NCBI GenBank assembly: GCA_019695305.1 | Contig: JAIBAG010000004.1 | Coordinates: 62,001 to 126,000, forward strand | Length of the DNA: 64,000 bases | Source of the DNA: a bacterium | Lineage (GTDB): Bacteria > UBA10199 > JAIBAG01 | Direction: 5' to 3' | The notes under the pieces: generated by a model | What the model was told of the DNA's origin: nothing | The model's database searches: none | The model's input: only the letters and a program-made list of their open reading frames with translations | Translations under genes and position numbers: made by a program | Shown: positions 10,091-18,044 of the stretch, piece after piece | Layout of the letters: every line of letters starts with the position of its first letter | How positions within the stretch are numbered: position 1 is the stretch's first letter

Positions 10091-10120
10091 TTGACGTTTT
10101 ATACTTAATTAACTTATAGA
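10091..10120 (+). promoter_or_regulatory. candidate sigma-70 promoter of the 51-kb operon
   Basis: TTGACG at 10091-10096 is a 5 of 6 match to the -35 consensus. TTATAG at 10114-10119 (17 nt spacing) or TATAGA at 10115-10120 (18 nt) is the matching -10. A start near 10127 would give a leader of about 75 nt that includes the hairpin and ops element before the first codon. A second TATAAT at 10079-10084 lacks a -35 at usable spacing. Evidence is by eye only. Confidence 0.45.
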
Positions 10121-10166
10121 AAGCACTCCTTAATGTATTTTCCTGTTATTATTCAACTTTTTTATT

Positions 10167-10182
10167 TCTATCATTCGATAGA
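10167..10182 (+). other. leader hairpin directly before ops
   Basis: TCTATC and GATAGA form a perfect 6-bp inverted repeat around an ATTC loop, ending 2 nt before the ops core. JUMPstart regions of known polysaccharide operons also carry small stem-loops near ops, so this may be part of the recruitment signal. The stem is AT-rich and weak. Confidence 0.4.
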
Positions 10183-10184
10183 GT

Positions 10185-10195
10185 GGCGGTAGCCT
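10185..10195 (+). promoter_or_regulatory. ops/JUMPstart core element (RfaH recruitment site)
   Basis: GGCGGTAGCCT. The first eight bases are the invariant ops core, and the T at position 11 also matches the consensus as I know it (GGCGGTAGnnT). GCGGTAGC can form the small non-template hairpin read by RfaH. It lies about 60 nt after the predicted transcription start and 6 nt before the TTG start of the first gene of a 51-kb polysaccharide operon. An RfaH-like gene lies at 61652-62161. No other copy was seen in the window. The position, sequence and partner gene together make this a strong call. Confidence 0.8.
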
Positions 10196-10200
10196 AAGAA

Positions 10201-11973
10201 TTGCAACCTTCTATTTTAAAAAAAATATTATTCTTACTTCAAGCGCCTAATAGAAAAATAAAGCCAACACTTATTTTTCTTATACTGATTGGCATGATGT
10301 TGGAGACTTTGGGGGTGGGGTTAATTATTCCGGCCTTGGCTGTTATGGTTGATCCGAGTCAGGTGGCTAAAATTTCTTTTTTTCAGCCTTTCATTAAAGG
10401 GGCCGGGAGTCAGACCGAGCTTGTTGTTATCGGGCTAGTTTCATTATTGGTTGTCTATGCCGTTAAAGCAGGGTTTCTCGCTTTTTTATCCTGGTATCAA
10501 TCCGGTTTTGCATACAGAGTACAGGCCAGTCTTTCTCAGGAGCTTTTTTCCGGATATTTACGCCAGCCTTATACGTTTCATCTACAACGTAATTCTTCCG
10601 AACTTATTCGGAATGTTATTAACGAAACCAATCATTTTACTTTTAATGTGATGAATATGGGGATTACCCTTTTAACCGAAATTTTTGTGGTGCTGGGTAT
10701 TGCCGTTCTACTTGTTTACGTTGAGCCCATTGGTGCACTTTGGGTGGTGAGTGTGCTGGGTCTGGCTGTGTATGTTTTTCATGCTTTTACCCGGTCACGC
10801 ATATCGCGTTGGGGAGAGGCCAGACAGTTTCATGACGGCCTTCGCATTCAGCATCTTCAGGAGGGATTAAACGGTGTAAAGGATGTTAAAATACTGGGAA
10901 GGGAAGATTCTTTTTTATCCCAATACGCAGTTCATAATGTGGGCAATGCCGATGTGGGCAAGAAACAATATACCTTGCAGTCTCTTCCCCGGTTATGGCT
11001 GGAGTTTTTAGCTGTTGTGGGACTCGTATTAATTGGTTTCACAATGCTGGTTCAGGGAAAGCCCATGACGTCTCTTTTGCCTACTATGGGTTTATTTGCT
11101 GCCGCTGCTTTTCGTTTAATGCCTTCCGTAAACAGAATTTTAAATACGATACAGAGTTTACGTTTTTCTTATCCTGTTATTAATGTTTTATATACCAGCC
11201 TCAAAGAATTTAAAACTATTCCTCCTGCTGTATCTTCCGGGAAATTGTCTTTTGCTCATGACATCAAACTGGAAAATATAAGTTACATTTATCCCGAATC
11301 CAGTCATGTTGTTTTACAAAATGTAAACATGACTGTTAAAAAAGGTTCCTGTATTGGAATTATAGGTGGTAGCGGTGCCGGCAAGAGCACTTTTGTTGAT
11401 TTGATTTTGGGTTTGTTAACGCCCATCAGTGGAAAAATAATGGTGGATGGTTTGGATATACAGTCTAATATACGAGATTGGCAGGATCAAATAGGGTATG
11501 TGCCTCAAAATATTTATTTGACGGATGATACAATTAAAAACAATGTAGCCTTTGGTTTAAAAAATGATGAAATTGATGAGGCGGCTATAGAAAAAGCGAT
11601 TAAGGCCGCCCAGTTGGATGAGTTTGTACGTAGTTTGCCAGAAGGTTTAAATACTATTGTGGGTGAAAGAGGGGTTCGTTTATCGGGAGGACAGTGTCAG
11701 AGAATTGGAATTGCCCGTGCCCTTTATCGTGACCCTCCTGTATTGATACTGGACGAAGCGACTAGTGCCCTGGATACTAAAACAGAAAAAGAAGTGATGA
11801 CAGCCGTTGATGCACTAAAAGGGAAAACGCTTTTTATTGTGGCTCACAGGCTTACCACTCTTAAGCATTGTGATTTGATTGTGAAGCTTGAAAAAGGCCA
11901 GATAGCAGATACCGGTCTTTACGATCATTTTGTTAATGAGCAAAGTTTGTTTCAAAAAAATATAGCAGGATAA
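10201..11973 (+). CDS. ABC-type lipid-linked oligosaccharide flippase (PglK-like)
   Basis: 590 aa half-transporter with an N-terminal six-helix membrane domain and a C-terminal ATPase: Walker A GGSGAGKST near residue 385, signature LSGGQCQRIGIARAL near 490, Walker B VLILDEATSALD near 514, and an H-loop AHRLTT near 547. The early ETLGVGLIIPAL segment, FRLMPSVNRI and QIGYVPQNIYL resemble Campylobacter PglK, which flips undecaprenyl-linked oligosaccharide. It is the only flippase candidate in the locus, since no MATE-type Wzx was found. The start is TTG at 10201, with no good Shine-Dalgarno, directly behind ops. That fits RfaH-linked translation activation, but it also leaves the exact start open. 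Confidence 0.85.
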   Translation: MQPSILKKILFLLQAPNRKIKPTLIFLILIGMMLETLGVGLIIPALAVMVDPSQVAKISFFQPFIKGAGSQTELVVIGLVSLLVVYAVKAGFLAFLSWYQSGFAYRVQASLSQELFSGYLRQPYTFHLQRNSSELIRNVINETNHFTFNVMNMGITLLTEIFVVLGIAVLLVYVEPIGALWVVSVLGLAVYVFHAFTRSRISRWGEARQFHDGLRIQHLQEGLNGVKDVKILGREDSFLSQYAVHNVGNADVGKKQYTLQSLPRLWLEFLAVVGLVLIGFTMLVQGKPMTSLLPTMGLFAAAAFRLMPSVNRILNTIQSLRFSYPVINVLYTSLKEFKTIPPAVSSGKLSFAHDIKLENISYIYPESSHVVLQNVNMTVKKGSCIGIIGGSGAGKSTFVDLILGLLTPISGKIMVDGLDIQSNIRDWQDQIGYVPQNIYLTDDTIKNNVAFGLKNDEIDEAAIEKAIKAAQLDEFVRSLPEGLNTIVGERGVRLSGGQCQRIGIARALYRDPPVLILDEATSALDTKTEKEVMTAVDALKGKTLFIVAHRLTTLKHCDLIVKLEKGQIADTGLYDHFVNEQSLFQKNIAG

Positions 11974-11980
11974 TTTTAAT

Positions 11981-13099
11981 ATGGCCCCTTCAATTCTCGA
12001 AACCGGAATAAAACTTGTTAAAAACGTTGGCAGCTTTAACTTTGGCGCCGGCTCTGTTGCAGAACTTCCCAAGCATCTTGCCACTCGCCGTGCCCGTTCT
12101 AAAGAGGCAGGAGGCAAAGTTGTTTTTATTATCGATCAGTTTTTTAAAGATAAAAAAGAAGTTTTAAGTCATTTGGATATTCAGACTCAAGATTGCGTTG
12201 TGTTTGTACCCACTGATCATGAACCTAAAACCGATAAAATTGATCAGGAAGTAGCTCGTTTAATTGCGGATGGTTTTTCAAATCCTGCAACCATTGTGGG
12301 CTTAGGTGGAGGAATTACGCTGGATACCGCCAAGGCGATAGCCAATCTTTTAACCAATGGAGGTATAGCCGAACAATATCAGGGCTGGGATTTAGTGAAG
12401 GTGCCGGCGGTTCATAAAATAGGAATTCCTACAATTTCGGGTACCGGAGCTGAAGCTACCCGTACCTGTGTGATGACCAATACCAAAACAGGTCTTAAGC
12501 TGGGCATGAACAGCGATTACACTGTTTTTGATCATGTGATTTTAGATCCCGAACTAACAGTGACAGTTCCCCGTAACCAGTATTTTTATACGGGTATGGA
12601 TGCCTATATTCATTGTGTAGAAGCTTTGTCGGGTTCTTATCGTAATGCTGTGGGAGATGCGTATTCGCGTGAAACTATTAATCTGTGCCGTCAGGTTTTT
12701 TTAAACGATGACATGATGGATGCTAAGTCGCGTGAGCGCTTGATGGTTGCCGCTTATTTGGGAGGTTGTGCCATTGCGACCAGTTACGTAGGAGTGGTTC
12801 ATCCTTTTTCTGCAGGCTTAAGCGTTGTTCTGGATCTCCATCACTGTGTGGCCAACTGTATTGTGATGCGTGCCATGAGCGAGTTTTATCCCGAAGCTTA
12901 TGATGAGTTTTGGAAAATGGCCGAACGCCAGAATGTATCGGTTCCAGAAGGTGTGGCTCGCAACTTAACCGATGAACAATACAAAGCCCTGTATAATGCA
13001 ACGCTTATTCATCAAAAACCGTTAACCAATGCTTTGGGTGAAAATTATCGCGATATTCTGACGTACGACAAGGTTGTATCGCTTTTTAAAAAAATGTAA
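11981..13099 (+). CDS. kdnB: 3-deoxy-D-manno-octulosonate 8-oxidase (iron-type alcohol dehydrogenase)
   Basis: Group III metal-dependent alcohol dehydrogenase fold, 372 aa. Seen: GGGITLDTAKAIANLL near residue 106 (NAD binding), GTGAEATRT, LGMNSDYTVFD, GMDAYIHCVEALSG near 205 and HPFSAGLSVVLDLHHC near 273-289, providing the Asp and His metal ligands. The whole layout matches KdnB of Shewanella as I remember it. KdnB oxidises C8 of Kdo to the aldehyde. The next gene is the partner KdnA, which makes the assignment much stronger than the fold alone. Starts with ATG 7 nt after the flippase stop. Confidence 0.85.
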   Translation: MAPSILETGIKLVKNVGSFNFGAGSVAELPKHLATRRARSKEAGGKVVFIIDQFFKDKKEVLSHLDIQTQDCVVFVPTDHEPKTDKIDQEVARLIADGFSNPATIVGLGGGITLDTAKAIANLLTNGGIAEQYQGWDLVKVPAVHKIGIPTISGTGAEATRTCVMTNTKTGLKLGMNSDYTVFDHVILDPELTVTVPRNQYFYTGMDAYIHCVEALSGSYRNAVGDAYSRETINLCRQVFLNDDMMDAKSRERLMVAAYLGGCAIATSYVGVVHPFSAGLSVVLDLHHCVANCIVMRAMSEFYPEAYDEFWKMAERQNVSVPEGVARNLTDEQYKALYNATLIHQKPLTNALGENYRDILTYDKVVSLFKKM

Positions 13100-13125
13100 G
13101 CCTGTTGGCTTGAAAAGAGGTTAGC

Positions 13126-14295
13126 TTGCCCGGATTTGAAGTTATAGGAATTGAAGAACAAAACGAAGTGAATGATGTTTTTGCGCGTGGGGGTGTTCTT
13201 TTTCGCCACGGTTTTGATCAGCTGAGAGGTGATTGTTACAAGGTAAAGGAATTTGAAACGGCTTTTGCCCGTTATATGCAAGTGCCTCATGCTTTGGCGG
13301 TTACTTCAGGTACGGCTGCCTTACGTGTTGCCCTGGCTTCTTTGGGCATAGGTCCTGGTGACGAAGTGATTACGCAGAGTTTTACTTTTGTAGCAACGGT
13401 TGAAGCTATTATTGAATCGGGTGCCACTCCTGTGTGTGCTGAAATCGACAAAACTTTAAATTTAGACCCTGAAGATTTAGAGAAGAGAATCAATAAGCGT
13501 ACGCGTGCCGTTATAGCTGTTCACATGCTGGGAACTCCAGCTTATCTCACAAAAATAAAAGAAATTTGCCAAAAATATGGATTAATTCTTATTGAAGATA
13601 CCGCTTGGGGTTGCGGTGGAAAATTGGCAGGGAAATATTTAGGTACTTGGGGTGATATAGGAACTTTTAGTTTTGACTTTGCCAAAACGATGACAACGGG
13701 TGAAGGTGGGATGATTGTTTTTAATAATTCTAAACACTATCAGCGAGCCGCGGCCTGGCATGACCACGGTCATGAAAATAATCCTGCAGTTCCGCGCTGG
13801 GAAGATACCCGTGCCGGTAGCGGATTTAATTTTAGAATGATGGAGCTGCAGGGGGCGGTTGGTCTTGCCCAGTTAAAAAAATTATCTTCTGTTATTGAAG
13901 CTCAGCGTGTCAATCGGGATCGTTTGTGGAACGCCATTAGTGATTTACCCGGCATCTCTCCTCGTGAAGTTCCTGAGCATGCTTATGAAACAGCAGATGC
14001 GCTTGTTTTTAGTGTGTCAGATAAGACAACAGCCCTAAATTGTCGCCATGCATTATTAGCACAAAAAATATCCACAAAAATACTGCCCGAAGCAACAACA
14101 TGGCATTTTGCAGGAACATGGAATCATATGCCTCAATTGGTTAAGGCTCATGGGGGCGACTTAAACCATGATTTTTCCCAGTCCCGCGCTCATTTAGAGC
14201 GTTGTGTGTCGTTGCCGGTAATTGTTAAAATGAATGAAAACATGCCGCAAGCCGTAAGAACGGCCTTATCCCAGGTTTTGAAAGAAAAAGTATGA
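13126..14295 (+). CDS. kdnA: 8-amino-3,8-dideoxy-D-manno-octulosonate transaminase
   Basis: DegT/DnrJ/EryC1-family PLP aminotransferase, 389 aa, with the PLP lysine at Lys187 in [15 protein letters not shown]. It begins MPGFE, as Shewanella KdnA does, and shares the GEGG and [15 protein letters not shown] blocks. KdnA aminates the C8 aldehyde made by KdnB, giving 8-amino-Kdo, which is then activated as a CMP sugar. The start is TTG at 13126, set by AGAGG at 13116-13120 with 5 nt spacing. A 5-bp hairpin (13098-13111, loop TGTT) sits between kdnB and this start. The downstream overlap with the glycosyltransferase is 4 nt. Confidence 0.85.
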   Translation: MPGFEVIGIEEQNEVNDVFARGGVLFRHGFDQLRGDCYKVKEFETAFARYMQVPHALAVTSGTAALRVALASLGIGPGDEVITQSFTFVATVEAIIESGATPVCAEIDKTLNLDPEDLEKRINKRTRAVIAVHMLGTPAYLTKIKEICQKYGLILIEDTAWGCGGKLAGKYLGTWGDIGTFSFDFAKTMTTGEGGMIVFNNSKHYQRAAAWHDHGHENNPAVPRWEDTRAGSGFNFRMMELQGAVGLAQLKKLSSVIEAQRVNRDRLWNAISDLPGISPREVPEHAYETADALVFSVSDKTTALNCRHALLAQKISTKILPEATTWHFAGTWNHMPQLVKAHGGDLNHDFSQSRAHLERCVSLPVIVKMNENMPQAVRTALSQVLKEKV

Positions 14296-14960
14296 AAAAA
14301 ATTCCAAAAATTTCGGTGCTTGTTCCTGTTCATAATCAGGAAAAATACATTGGTCGTTGTTTGCGTTCTATTCTAGCGCAAAATTTTCCGCGTGAAGATT
14401 ATGAGATTATTGTTATTGATGATGGAAGTCAGGATCGCACTTCTTATGCCTTAGAACTTTTTCACGACGATATTACTCTGGTAAAAAATGAAACTAATCT
14501 GGGCTTGCCGGCATCTTTAAATCGTGGCATTCGTGCCTCAAATGCACCTTATCTGGTTCGCGTTGATTCTGATGACTATATTAATGCCGAATTTTTAAGA
14601 ATTTTGAGTCTTTTTCTCTCTCATAATCTTCATATGGATGCTGTAGCCTGTGATTATCTGCTGGTAGATGATCGTGAAGAAGTAATAGCCCGCAAAAATT
14701 GTCTTGAAGATCCGATTGCCTGTGGTGTTATGTTTCGAACAGAACAACTTATTGATATTGGATTGTATGATGAAACTTTTTTACTTCATGAAGATCGTGA
14801 TCTCCGTATTCGCTTTGAGAAAAAGTATAAAATTCATCGTTTAGAACTGCCGTTATATCGTTATCGTCGTCATAGCAATAATATTACTAATAATGTAGAA
14901 GCGATGAATTTACATCGGGATAATCTTATAAAAAAGCATGGGCAAGGATGTTTAAAATGA
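14292..14960 (+). CDS. family 2 glycosyltransferase
   Basis: GT-A fold glycosyltransferase, 222 aa, which is short for the family. Seen: [20 protein letters not shown] at the N-terminus, [10 protein letters not shown] for nucleotide binding, VRVDSDDY near residues 90-97 as the DxD metal site, and a later [10 protein letters not shown] block that fits the ED acceptor-side motif. No membrane helices. Start overlaps kdnA by 4 nt; its stop overlaps the neuB start (ATGA). Position suggests it transfers an ulosonic acid or a neighbouring residue, but donor and acceptor are not known. Confidence 0.85.
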   Translation: MKKIPKISVLVPVHNQEKYIGRCLRSILAQNFPREDYEIIVIDDGSQDRTSYALELFHDDITLVKNETNLGLPASLNRGIRASNAPYLVRVDSDDYINAEFLRILSLFLSHNLHMDAVACDYLLVDDREEVIARKNCLEDPIACGVMFRTEQLIDIGLYDETFLLHEDRDLRIRFEKKYKIHRLELPLYRYRRHSNNITNNVEAMNLHRDNLIKKHGQGCLK

Positions 14961-16027
14961 TATCAATTAAACTCGGAAATAAAATATTATCAAACGATAG
15001 TCTCCCCTATGTTATTGCTGAAATTGGTGTGAATCATGAAGGTTCACTAGAACAGGCCAAGCGACTTATTGAACTGACCAAAGAGGGCGGGGCTGATGCT
15101 GCAAAGTTTCAAAGCTATAAGGCTGATACTCTTGCTTCCAAACATTCCCCGGCTTATTGGGATACAACCAAAGAACCCACCTTGAGCCAACATCAGCTTT
15201 TTAAAAAATACGATAATTTTAGCCCCGAAGATTATGTAGAATTAGCAGCTCATTGTCGCAATGTGGGGATTGATTTTTTATCTACCCCTTTTGATGACGC
15301 TTCTGTTGAGTTTTTAGATCCTCTCATGCCTTTTTTTAAAATTGCCTCAGCAGATTTAACCAATATTCCTTTTTTGCGTCGCATTGCCTCCAAAAAAAAG
15401 CCTGTACTTCTCTCAACGGGGGCGGCAACTTTAGGAGAAATTGATATTGCCGTTGAAACGCTAACCCGTGCTGGAGCTAAAGATATTTTATTGCTACATT
15501 GTATTTTAAATTACCCCACTGAGAATGCCAATGCCCATCTCCGGATGATTAAGGGTTTGCAAAGAGCCTATCCAGATCATTTGATTGGTTATTCCGATCA
15601 TACTTTGCCTGATGATGCCATGACATCCCTTGTTTCCGCGTATTTATTGGGTGCTGTTGTGATTGAAAAGCATTTTACGCATGATAAAACTTTAATCGGC
15701 AATGATCATTATCATGCTATGGATGTAAATGATTTGAAGCGTTTTGTAAGTCTTGCCAAGCGTGTCCATGTCTTATTGGGTAACGCTGAACATAAAAGCC
15801 CTATTACCACCGAAGGTATTTCTCGTTTAAATGCCCGGAGGAGTATTGTGGCGGCACGTGATATTTCTAAAGGTCATAAATTTACTGAATCCGATTTGAC
15901 ATACAAAAGACCTGGTACAGGTGTGAGTCCTATTCATTGGGATGAAGTTATCGGAGGAAGCGCGCTGCGAGATATAAAAGCGGATGACGTTTTGCAGTGG
16001 AGTGATATTGTTACAAAATCCCGCTAA
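14957..16027 (+). CDS. neuB: NeuB-family nonulosonic acid synthase with SAF domain
   Basis: Condenses phosphoenolpyruvate with an N-acyl hexosamine-type sugar to make a nine-carbon 2-ulosonic acid. Seen: [58 protein letters not shown] and [12 protein letters not shown] in family order, then a C-terminal SAF (antifreeze-like) domain from about residue 285 with [10 protein letters not shown]. The ATG at 14957 overlaps the previous stop and is preferred over one 9 nt upstream. Length is normal. Neither the hydrolysing epimerase NeuC nor Pse/Leg upstream enzymes are obvious nearby, so sialic, legionaminic or pseudaminic acid cannot be chosen. Confidence 0.88.
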   Translation: MISIKLGNKILSNDSLPYVIAEIGVNHEGSLEQAKRLIELTKEGGADAAKFQSYKADTLASKHSPAYWDTTKEPTLSQHQLFKKYDNFSPEDYVELAAHCRNVGIDFLSTPFDDASVEFLDPLMPFFKIASADLTNIPFLRRIASKKKPVLLSTGAATLGEIDIAVETLTRAGAKDILLLHCILNYPTENANAHLRMIKGLQRAYPDHLIGYSDHTLPDDAMTSLVSAYLLGAVVIEKHFTHDKTLIGNDHYHAMDVNDLKRFVSLAKRVHVLLGNAEHKSPITTEGISRLNARRSIVAARDISKGHKFTESDLTYKRPGTGVSPIHWDEVIGGSALRDIKADDVLQWSDIVTKSR

Positions 16028-16733
16028 AAAAAGAACGGTTGCTATTATTCAGGCCCGGATGAGCTCTGTACGTTTTCCGGGAAAGATGCTGGCCCCTCTA
16101 GGGGCCTTTCCTATTATTGAATGGGTGATTCATCGTGTAAAGCGAGCTTCTAAGCTGGATGATATTATTTTGGCGACATCCGAGTTGTCATCCGATGATC
16201 CTCTTGCTGATGTAGCAAGTAATTTGGGTGTTAAAGTTTTCAGGGGGAATGAGCAAGATGTATTAGGACGTTTTTTAAATGCATCCCAACTTACTCAGTC
16301 CAATCAGATTGTTAGAGTATGCGCTGATAACCCTTTTATTGATGGCGTTGAAATTGACAGGCTGATTGATTTTTACCTGGCTAATCCTTGTGATTATGCT
16401 TGTAACCATCAAAATAGAATGAATAGTGGGTATGCCGATGGTTTTGGTGCCGAAATTATCGATTTAAAAATTTTGCGTCAGATTGCAGATATTGCACGAG
16501 ACTTGCGCTATCGTGAACATGTGACTCTTTATTTATGGGATCATATTCAAAAATATCGCATGCTTTCTGTTCCCGCCCCTGCGGGGCTATCTTATCCCCA
16601 TCTTCGTTTTGATGTTGACACTCCTGAAGATCTATTGAAATTGGAAAGCGCAGTCAATGCAGGAATTGGGCTTGATACGCCGGCTTTTGAGATTGTGAAT
16701 TGGGCTTTAAAACAGGACGAGAATATTCGCTAA
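16008..16733 (+). CDS. SpsF-type cytidylyltransferase, likely CMP-ulosonate synthetase
   Basis: Nucleotidyltransferase of the CMP-NeuNAc synthetase/SpsF group, about 241 aa. Seen: VAIIQARMSSVRFPGKML (nucleotide-binding loop), FRGNEQDVLGRFLNA, RVCADNPFIDG and LRFDVDTPEDL. It follows NeuB directly, so it probably activates the NeuB product with CTP. The start is uncertain: TTG at 16008 has GGAG 5 nt upstream and fits family N-termini, but GTG 16002 and ATG 15984 are in frame. All starts overlap the neuB end. A GGCCCC/GGGGCC hairpin lies at 16091-16106 inside the gene. Confidence 0.8.
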   Translation: MLQNPAKKRTVAIIQARMSSVRFPGKMLAPLGAFPIIEWVIHRVKRASKLDDIILATSELSSDDPLADVASNLGVKVFRGNEQDVLGRFLNASQLTQSNQIVRVCADNPFIDGVEIDRLIDFYLANPCDYACNHQNRMNSGYADGFGAEIIDLKILRQIADIARDLRYREHVTLYLWDHIQKYRMLSVPAPAGLSYPHLRFDVDTPEDLLKLESAVNAGIGLDTPAFEIVNWALKQDENIR

Positions 16734-16736
16734 AAT

Positions 16737-18044
16737 ATGGAATTTAGTCAGACTTTAAGTGTTGAAATAGACCGTTATCTGAAAAAATTGTTTCCTATTT
16801 GTCGCAGTTTAACAGGTTCTGGTAATCGTGAGACTCTTCGTATTTTAAATGAAATTACTCCTATAGATGTAAAAGAAATTCCCTCAGGAACAAAAACTTA
16901 CGATTGGGTTGTTCCGCCCGAATGGGATATTCGCGGTGCTTTTATTGGTTTGCCTGATGGAACGCGCATTGCCGATTTTAAAGAAAATAATCTGCATGTG
17001 ATGAGCTATAGTATTCCCGTTCAAAAAACCTTGAGCTGGGAAGAGCTTGAGCCTCACTTGCATCGTCATCCTCATTTACCCAATGCGATTCCCTATCGTA
17101 CTACATATTATCGTGAAGAATGGGGCTTTTGTGTGACCCACGATCAATATGCCGCTTTAAAGACAAGTCAGGGACCTTTTTCAGTATCAATCGATAGCAG
17201 TTTAAAGCCCGGGTCTTTAACGTATGGCGAATGTCTTATTCCCGGAAAATCAAAGCAGGAAATTCTTATTTCGTGTTACATTTGTCATCCTTCCATGGCC
17301 AATGACAGTTTGAGCGGAGTAATTTTAACCGCGTTTTTAGCTCAACATCTTAGAAATTTTAAAAACAGTTATTGGTCTTACCGTATTGTTTTTGTTCCCG
17401 AAACATTGGGTGCCATTGCCTATTCTTTTTTGAACGAAGCCAAAATGAAGCATATTGATATTGGTCTGGTGGTAACAACCGTGGGAGGGCAGGGGGATGT
17501 GGGTTATAAACAGGCCTGGAATAAAGAACATCCCATTAATCGACTGGTTGAATCGGTTTTTAAAGAAGCTGGTAAAACATTTAAAACTTATCCGTTCGAT
17601 ATTCATGGTAGTGATGAAAGACAATATTCCACGCAAGGTTTTAAAATTAATTGCGTGACCCTGTGTAAAGACCGTTATTACGAATATCCTCAGTATCATA
17701 GTTCGCTTGATAATTTATCTTTTGTGACAGGTTCCCAAATATTTGAAACATTTGAGCTGTACTGCAATCTTATTAAAAAACTGGAAGCCCGTCGTATTTA
17801 TAAAAATACTATTCCTTGTGGCGAGGTGATGCTATCCAAGCATGATCTTTATCCCTCCAAGGGAGGAGCTCAGAGACCTGAACTTGGAGGGCGTTCTGAA
17901 CTCGATTTGATTTTATGGCTTCTTTTTCTGTGCGATGGCCGTAAGTCTGTTGATGATATTGCTGTTGAACTCGGTGTGGGTTCAGAAGCTTTACTGCCCA
18001 TTATTGAACGATTAAGAGGAAAAGGAGTGCTGACCCTTGTCTGA
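16737..18044 (+). CDS. DUF4910-type aminopeptidase-like protein with C-terminal winged helix
   Basis: 435 aa zinc-peptidase-like protein common in surface-glycan clusters. Possible metal ligands are visible: His184 and Asp190 in ICHPSMANDSLSG, Glu222 in VPETLGA and His321 in YHSSLDNLSF, resembling the M28 aminopeptidase layout. An N-terminal domain with PLTGSGN-like IRSLTGSGN text is replaced here by CRSLTGSGN. The last 60 residues (DLILWLLFLCDGRKSVDDIA) look like a winged helix. Role unknown; in this context it may trim or transfer an amino-acid group on a sugar. It precedes a FemAB-like gene, overlapping it by 8 nt. Confidence 0.75.
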   Translation: MEFSQTLSVEIDRYLKKLFPICRSLTGSGNRETLRILNEITPIDVKEIPSGTKTYDWVVPPEWDIRGAFIGLPDGTRIADFKENNLHVMSYSIPVQKTLSWEELEPHLHRHPHLPNAIPYRTTYYREEWGFCVTHDQYAALKTSQGPFSVSIDSSLKPGSLTYGECLIPGKSKQEILISCYICHPSMANDSLSGVILTAFLAQHLRNFKNSYWSYRIVFVPETLGAIAYSFLNEAKMKHIDIGLVVTTVGGQGDVGYKQAWNKEHPINRLVESVFKEAGKTFKTYPFDIHGSDERQYSTQGFKINCVTLCKDRYYEYPQYHSSLDNLSFVTGSQIFETFELYCNLIKKLEARRIYKNTIPCGEVMLSKHDLYPSKGGAQRPELGGRSELDLILWLLFLCDGRKSVDDIAVELGVGSEALLPIIERLRGKGVLTLV

